Shown in pieces: positions 14,940 through 18,517 of a DNA stretch of 18,517 nucleotides; within the stretch, counting starts at the first letter, position 1; every line of letters begins with the position of its first letter. Source of the stretch: an uncultured Streptococcus sp. (lineage in GTDB: Bacteria; Bacillota; Bacilli; Lactobacillales; Streptococcaceae); the NCBI GenBank assembly GCA_902470035.1, contig CABREZ010000013.1, positions 1 to 18,517 of the forward strand. The letters run 5' to 3'. A program made the position numbers and the translations under genes. The notes under the pieces are model-generated. The model ran no database searches. It worked only from the letters and a program-made list of their open reading frames with translations, and was not told the DNA's origin.

Positions 14940-14973
14940 CTGTTTACACCTGTTTCCTTTAGCAACATATCCT

Positions 14974-14982
14974 ACTATACCA
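14974..14982 (-). promoter_or_regulatory. Extended -10 promoter of the 3-gene unit
   Basis: The minus strand reads TGGTATAGT (14974-14982), about 35 bases before the TTG start. The -35 is poor. It sits between the structured repeat and the gene, so these three genes can be expressed apart from the two to the right. Confidence 0.5.
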
Positions 14983-15011
14983 TAAATAGCCAGTCCTCGC
15001 TAGAATAGAGA

Positions 15012-15191
15012 AGAGGCTGGGACAAAAGTCCTAGCCTCTCAATTGTCTTTGGATTGTCGAGCAAGACGCAGTGGTTGAGTGGGCTCTACTACGCTGATTT
15101 CATCAGCTTTTACAGCCCTACTCAACTGTGCGGAGGTGGGACGACGAAATCGAATTCTAACCAATTACCGATTTCTGTCCCACTCTCTTTT
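15012..15191. repeat. Full copy of structured intergenic repeat (three hairpins)
   Basis: This element of about 180 bases fills most of the 323-base gap at 14940-15262. Hairpin 1 (15012-15039) is an unbroken 12-pair stem with an AAAA loop (AGAGGCTGGGAC / GTCCTAGCCTCT, one G-U). Hairpin 2 (15067-15132) pairs CGCA/TGCG, GTTGAGT/ACTCAAC and GGGCT/AGCCC around an inner GCTGAT-TTC-ATCAGC. Hairpin 3 (15137-15182) is the arm repeated at 1-55 with 54 of 55 bases identical. No coding sequence is apparent. It separates two groups of paralogous genes. The rest of the gap holds the promoter on the left and, at 15192-15262, nothing I can name. Confidence 0.8.
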
Positions 15192-15262
15192 TCTAGCTTT
15201 AGGAAAGTTGAAGTTATTCCTCTCTTTTCCCTACCATTGTGAAGTGGGAAAGTGACCTAACC

Positions 15263-16066
15263 TTAGTCATCACCTTTTTTAGCAAGAAGGAAATCTCCAT
15301 CTGATTGTTTCACAAACGTTAACTTATATTGGTCTGAAGTTGAAGATTTAAAACGGATTGTCATGGTAGTAACAATATCATGAGTTTTGTAGTCTTCATC
15401 TGCAGACAAAGAAAGAGAATAAATGGTATTATCTTTCAAAACTTCCTTGTAAGAAACGCCATCCTTACCAGTTTTGGAATCTCCGACTTTGAGCTTGTCA
15501 TAGTAAGATGAGGTCATGAAATTGTCCTCAGCTTCGTTATAATTCCCTGTATAATAGAGGTCCTGTAAATAATAGGTATCTCCATCTTTCTTAAAGGTCA
15601 ATCTCATATCACGAACGGTATGGTATTGAGAATAGGTATCATCCTGATCATCTTCTAACTCGCCCCATTCTAAATCAATGAGATCTCTTCTAAATGAACC
15701 TTGTAAGGCTTTTCCGTGTTTATCCACAACATCTTCAATGGATGTTCCCAAATCTGAAGTTGAGTAAGTACCAAGCTCAAGGTCAGCCAAATCAGTAATG
15801 TTCCATGTAAAATCAGTATCTTCTGGGTCAATATACTTTCCAGACTGATCGCGTTTTGATTCCCCTGCATCAGCTTTCGGATGAAGGACAGGCGAGGAAC
15901 TTTTTGCACTATTTGCTGCTCCCATAGAATGGCCGACGAAGAGACCGATAATGACTCCTAAGACGGCAAAGCCACTGATACAAGCAATTAACAGACCTTT
16001 CCCTGCCTTCTTCTGATCACCAGTTTCTGGCACACCAAATGGTGCCTGTGATTGATTCGTATTCAT
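15263..16066 (-). CDS. Membrane-anchored two-lobe protein with one PFG motif
   Basis: Unrecognised; 267 residues. The short cytoplasmic N-terminus (1-23) contains APFGVPETG, one copy of the PFG motif repeated in the upstream gene. The transmembrane helix at about 24-45 ends FVGHS, matching FWGHS of its neighbour. The outer region has lobe 1 (FTWNITDLADLELG, GTSIEDVVDKHGKALQG, LEWGELEDD, MRLTFKKDGDTYYLQ) and lobe 2 (YDKLKVGDSKTGKDGVSYKEVLKD, MTIRFKSS, YKLTFVKQSDGDFLLA). It is rich in Asp and Lys. It starts 21 bases after the upstream gene; GAGGAG is about 11 bases from the ATG. The structured repeat follows downstream. Confidence 0.82.
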   Translation of the reverse strand: MNTNQSQAPFGVPETGDQKKAGKGLLIACISGFAVLGVIIGLFVGHSMGAANSAKSSSPVLHPKADAGESKRDQSGKYIDPEDTDFTWNITDLADLELGTYSTSDLGTSIEDVVDKHGKALQGSFRRDLIDLEWGELEDDQDDTYSQYHTVRDMRLTFKKDGDTYYLQDLYYTGNYNEAEDNFMTSSYYDKLKVGDSKTGKDGVSYKEVLKDNTIYSLSLSADEDYKTHDIVTTMTIRFKSSTSDQYKLTFVKQSDGDFLLAKKGDD

Positions 16067-16087
16067 CTTTCATCTATCTCCTCTATA

Positions 16088-17296
16088 TTAAAAACGTTCT
16101 GGACCAATGTATAAGAAGTCCCCATCTGGTTGTGCTAAGAAGCGTAATGTCTTATAATCGTCTCCCACTTTAAGGTTGATCTTTGCAACCACTCGAGTAG
16201 AGTCATACTCTTCTCCATCAGCAGTGATTTTTGTCTCTGTACCAATTTGAACATTTTGTTTATGTTTCTTCAAAACTTCCAATAAGGAGGTTCCACCTTT
16301 ACCAGTTTTCTTATCTCCTTTTTTCAGATCTTTGAATTCTTTCGTGCTCATCTCACGATCTGTAGAAGTATCTTCATCTTCATCGTCTTCACTCGCATAG
16401 ACTTCTTCCAAGTTAAAGGCTTCTACAGATTTCAAATAATAGTTGCCATCCACTTTTTCAAATCTGAAATAAATATTTTGGTGAGAGGCGTTCTTTGCAC
16501 GATCCCAAGTAAGAGTCATGCCTTTCTTTTCATATTCGACACTAGTAGCCAATCCATACGTATCAACAATCTGATCAGCAGTCAAGCCATATCCGTCCTT
16601 GTTGCTGTAACTTAATGCAGCAAGGTCTTTGAGGGTCCAAGTATAGACAACCTCATCTTTTTCTGTAATGAAGCTGTTCTTTGTCTTCTTAGCTTCTTCG
16701 CTAGCACGATCTAATCGTTTTGTACGTTTGGCATCTTCTTGAGGTTTAGCTGAATGTCCCCAGAAATAGCCAGCTCCGCCACCGATCAAGCCACCAAGGA
16801 AGAGGGCAAGAATAGAAAAGACGATAAAGTTAGTCCATCCGCGCTTCGGTTTTGGCTGAACATTCCATTGGGATTGGAAGTCTTGAGGGTTCCCTTGTTG
16901 GTAGAAAGGATTGTTTTCTACCTGTGGCGCTTGATTTTGGAAAAATTGTTCCTGTCCTCCAGCTTGTGGTCCTTCTACCGGAGAAGACTGTTGGAAGCCT
17001 TGCGCTCCTGGTGCACCAAATGGCTCATAAGCTGTTTGCCCATTTTGTACTCCAAAAGGGTCTTGGAAGTTTTGGCCCATTGAATCTTCAAGAGGTTCTT
17101 GAGCAGCCTGCCCCCCTTGTGCTCCAAAAGGCTCTTGGACTGTTTGACCCGTTTGGGCTTCAAGAGGTGGCTGAACAGTTTGTTCGTTTTGTGCTCCAAA
17201 AGGTTCTTGAACAGTTTGTCCCTCTTGTGTTCCAAAAGGCTCTTGAGAAACGTTCTCCTCTTGTGTTCCAAAAGGTGTCTTGTCTTCTGTTGTCAT
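16088..17296 (-). CDS. Membrane-anchored two-lobe protein with PFG repeats, first gene of 2-gene unit
   Basis: Unrecognised; 402 residues. Residues 8-103 are eight 12-residue repeats (PFGxQxGQTVQE type). Residues 104-152 are Gln/Pro/Asn-rich, ending in a KPKRG stop. The transmembrane helix is about 155-179 (Gly-rich, ending FWGHS). The outer region has lobe 1 (YTWTLKDLAALS, GLTADQIVDTYGLATS, MTLTWDRAKN, IYFRFEKVDGNYYLK), an acidic loop (SEDDEDEDTSTD) and lobe 2 (FKDLKKGDKKTGKGGTSLLEVLKK, KTLRFLAQPDGDFLYIG). The Lys/Arg before the helix and the lack of a signal peptide predict N-in topology. AAAGGAG precedes the ATG. Its C-terminal half is clearly related to the next gene. Confidence 0.85.
   Translation of the reverse strand: MTTEDKTPFGTQEENVSQEPFGTQEGQTVQEPFGAQNEQTVQPPLEAQTGQTVQEPFGAQGGQAAQEPLEDSMGQNFQDPFGVQNGQTAYEPFGAPGAQGFQQSSPVEGPQAGGQEQFFQNQAPQVENNPFYQQGNPQDFQSQWNVQPKPKRGWTNFIVFSILALFLGGLIGGGAGYFWGHSAKPQEDAKRTKRLDRASEEAKKTKNSFITEKDEVVYTWTLKDLAALSYSNKDGYGLTADQIVDTYGLATSVEYEKKGMTLTWDRAKNASHQNIYFRFEKVDGNYYLKSVEAFNLEEVYASEDDEDEDTSTDREMSTKEFKDLKKGDKKTGKGGTSLLEVLKKHKQNVQIGTETKITADGEEYDSTRVVAKINLKVGDDYKTLRFLAQPDGDFLYIGPERF
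16988..17275 (-). repeat. Eight 36-bp tandem repeats encoding PFG units
   Basis: Eight consecutive 12-residue units start at P8, each beginning PFG or PLE and most ending GQTVQE or similar. They occupy 288 bases without gaps. Units 4 and 6 begin PLE instead of PFG. The repeat lies on the cytoplasmic side of the protein. Confidence 0.88.
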
Positions 17297-17367
17297 AATC
17301 TCTCCTTTACTAACAACCTTCGCTCATCGTTCTTTCTACTTTTTTGTGATCATAGTTTGACGTGCAA

Positions 17368-17416
17368 AGTATAAATATAGTAGTTCTACTATATCATAAA
17401 ACAGTCTATTTTTCCA
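17368..17416 (-). promoter_or_regulatory. Promoter region of the 2-gene unit, with two possible -10s
   Basis: On the minus strand, one option is TGGAAA (17411-17416), 17 bases, TATAGT (17388-17393) with an extended TGA. A second -10, TATACT (17368-17373), lies downstream with only a poor -35. Both overlap or abut the palindrome at 17375-17394. Confidence 0.5.
17375..17394. promoter_or_regulatory. 20-bp palindrome in the promoter: candidate operator
   Basis: The arms ATATAGTAG and CTACTATAT are perfect 9-base inverted repeats around TT. The site covers one -10 and the spacer of the other. Its symmetry and position suit a dimeric repressor, but no family can be assigned. Confidence 0.5.
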
Positions 17417-17445
17417 CCTCATTCTGAGATATGGAAAGCGATTAA

Positions 17446-17471
17446 AAAACGACCTCTTTCGAGATCGTTTT
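17446..17471 (-). terminator. Terminator of pgi
   Basis: On the minus strand, AAAACGATCTC and GAGGTCGTTTT pair (one G-U) around a GAAA tetraloop and run into TTTTTT. It lies 10 bases after the pgi stop codon and separates pgi from the paralogue cluster. Confidence 0.88.
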
Positions 17472-17480
17472 GTCTGTCTA

Positions 17481-18517
17481 TTATAGACGAGCGTTGAGTT
17501 CTTTGCTCAATTCTTCAAATCCTGGTTTTCCAAGAAGGGCAAACATGTTACGTTTGTAAGCTTCAACACCTGGTTGGTCAAATGGGTTGATAGCATTCAA
17601 GTAACCTGAAAGAGCGATAGCCAATTCGAAGAAGTAGATAGTGTAACCAAGAGTAAAGGCATCTTGCTCAGGAAGAGTTACGTACATGTTTGGCACGTCA
17701 CCGTCAGTGTGGGCAAGAAGAACACCGTCAGTCGCTTTTTTGTTCACGAAGTCAACATCTTTTCCTTGGAGGTATCCAAGTCCATCAAGGTCTTCTTCCA
17801 AAGTAGGGATGATCACGTTCTTACGTGGTTTGTCAACGCGGACAACTGTTTCAAACATGATACGAGTTCCTTCTTGGATAAATTGACCCAATGAGTGCAA
17901 GTCTGTTGAGAAGTTAGCTGAAGTTGGGTAAATCCCTTTTTGGTCTTTCCCTTCTGACTCACCAGCCAATTGTTTCCACCATTCTGAGAAGTATTGAAGT
18001 GATGGCTCATAGTTTACCAAGATTTCAGTTGCATAGCCTTTACGGTAAAGGATGTTACGAACAGCTGCGTATTGGTAAGCTTCGTTTTCTGAAAGTTTGT
18101 CTGAAGTGTAGTGTTTACGAGCAGCATTCGCACCTTCCATAAGAGCTTTGATATCTGCACCTGATGCAGCGATTGGAAGCAATCCAACTGCTGTCAATAC
18201 TGAGAAGCGTCCACCGATATCATCTGGAACCACAAATGTTTCCCAACCGTTAGCATCTGCTTCAACCTTAACAGCACCTTTTTGGCGATCAGTTGTTGCG
18301 TAGATACGTTTGTTAGCTTCTTCTTGTCCGTATTTCTTAACCAAAAGTTCTTTGAAGACACGGAAAGCGATAGCTGGTTCAGTTGTTGTACCTGATTTGG
18401 AAATCACGTTTACTGAGAAGTCTTTGTCTGCTACATACTCTACCAAGTCAGCAAGGTATGTTGATGAGATTGAGTTCCCAGCGTAAAGGATTTGTGGTGC
18501 TTTACGTTCTTCTTTTG
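17481..18517 (-). CDS. pgi: Glucose-6-phosphate isomerase, 5' end outside the window
   Basis: Pgi interconverts glucose 6-phosphate and fructose 6-phosphate in glycolysis. About 344 C-terminal residues are visible of the roughly 450 usual for the bacterial short form. The reading frame stays open to the window edge (RKAPQILYAGNSISSTYLADLVEY...), so the internal TTG at 18444-18446 is not the start. Recognisable parts are the SKSGTTTEPAIAFRVFK signature at the sugar-phosphate site, DDIGGRFSVLTAVGLLP, and the C-terminal NPFDQPGVEAYKRNMFALLGKPG. It is cytoplasmic and ends at the terminator at 17446-17471. Confidence 0.97.
   Translation of the reverse strand, partial: KEERKAPQILYAGNSISSTYLADLVEYVADKDFSVNVISKSGTTTEPAIAFRVFKELLVKKYGQEEANKRIYATTDRQKGAVKVEADANGWETFVVPDDIGGRFSVLTAVGLLPIAASGADIKALMEGANAARKHYTSDKLSENEAYQYAAVRNILYRKGYATEILVNYEPSLQYFSEWWKQLAGESEGKDQKGIYPTSANFSTDLHSLGQFIQEGTRIMFETVVRVDKPRKNVIIPTLEEDLDGLGYLQGKDVDFVNKKATDGVLLAHTDGDVPNMYVTLPEQDAFTLGYTIYFFELAIALSGYLNAINPFDQPGVEAYKRNMFALLGKPGFEELSKELNARL

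Noticed and set aside
15192..15262. Inverted TTTCCC/GGGAAA arms downstream of the gene ending at 15263.
   Set aside because: Few pairs, a long loop and no T-run on the minus strand; not a convincing terminator.
16852..17298. Plus-strand open frame with hydrophobic repeats opposite the PFG repeat gene.
   Set aside because: It is a by-product of the 36-base repeats and the Gln/Pro-rich code on the minus strand; no ribosome site or family features were seen.

Overview
The window reads as a chromosomal segment of a Streptococcus of the mitis/sanguinis/parasanguinis kind. Support comes from close matches to streptococcal RadA, Dut, DapH, GpsA, GalU and Pgi, extended -10 promoters (TGnTATAAT-like), CcpA (cre) operators, an exact ComX box, and a structured intergenic repeat that I associate with oral streptococci. 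No rRNA, tRNA, phage, IS or CRISPR sequence is visible.

Layout, left to right. (1) 1-756, minus: one arm of a structured repeat, then an AIM24-family gene with its own promoter and a cre site. (2) 836-3265, minus: the dut / histidine phosphatase / radA operon. It has an extended -10 promoter and, further upstream, an exact late-competence (ComX) box. RadA carries its zinc finger only if translation starts at an ATC codon. (3) 3284-4165, minus: a peptidase C26 (glutamine amidotransferase-like) gene, ending in a terminator whose apical loop is an anti-Shine-Dalgarno sequence. (4) 4271-6295, plus: gpsA and galU (glycerol-3-phosphate and UDP-glucose supply for envelope synthesis), closed by a terminator shared with the convergent gene. 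(5) 6381-9039, minus: a large secreted, LPXTG-anchored C69 dipeptidase with a Thr/Ser/Pro repeat stalk and a cre site upstream. (6) 9110-12354, minus: the operon dapH / N-acetyl-diaminopimelate deacetylase / 5-formyl-THF cyclo-ligase / rhomboid protease (lysine and peptidoglycan precursor synthesis plus folate and membrane functions). (7) 12426-17416, minus: five consecutive unrecognised single-pass membrane proteins in two transcription units (two genes, then three), split by a full copy of the structured repeat. (8) 17446-18517, minus: the 3' part of pgi, cut by the window edge.

Most of the window is core metabolism and DNA repair. The least familiar part is region 7. All five proteins have a cytoplasmic N-terminus, one transmembrane helix, and an outer region made of two similar lobes that look BamE/BLIP-like to me (inference from pattern only). 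The leading gene adds eight 12-residue PFG repeats on the cytoplasmic side, and its promoter is overlaid by a 20-bp palindrome. These look like diverged duplicates forming an undescribed surface-protein family. Other points to check are the ATC start of radA and the anti-SD terminator loop. Function calls rest on motifs read by eye; no database search was run.
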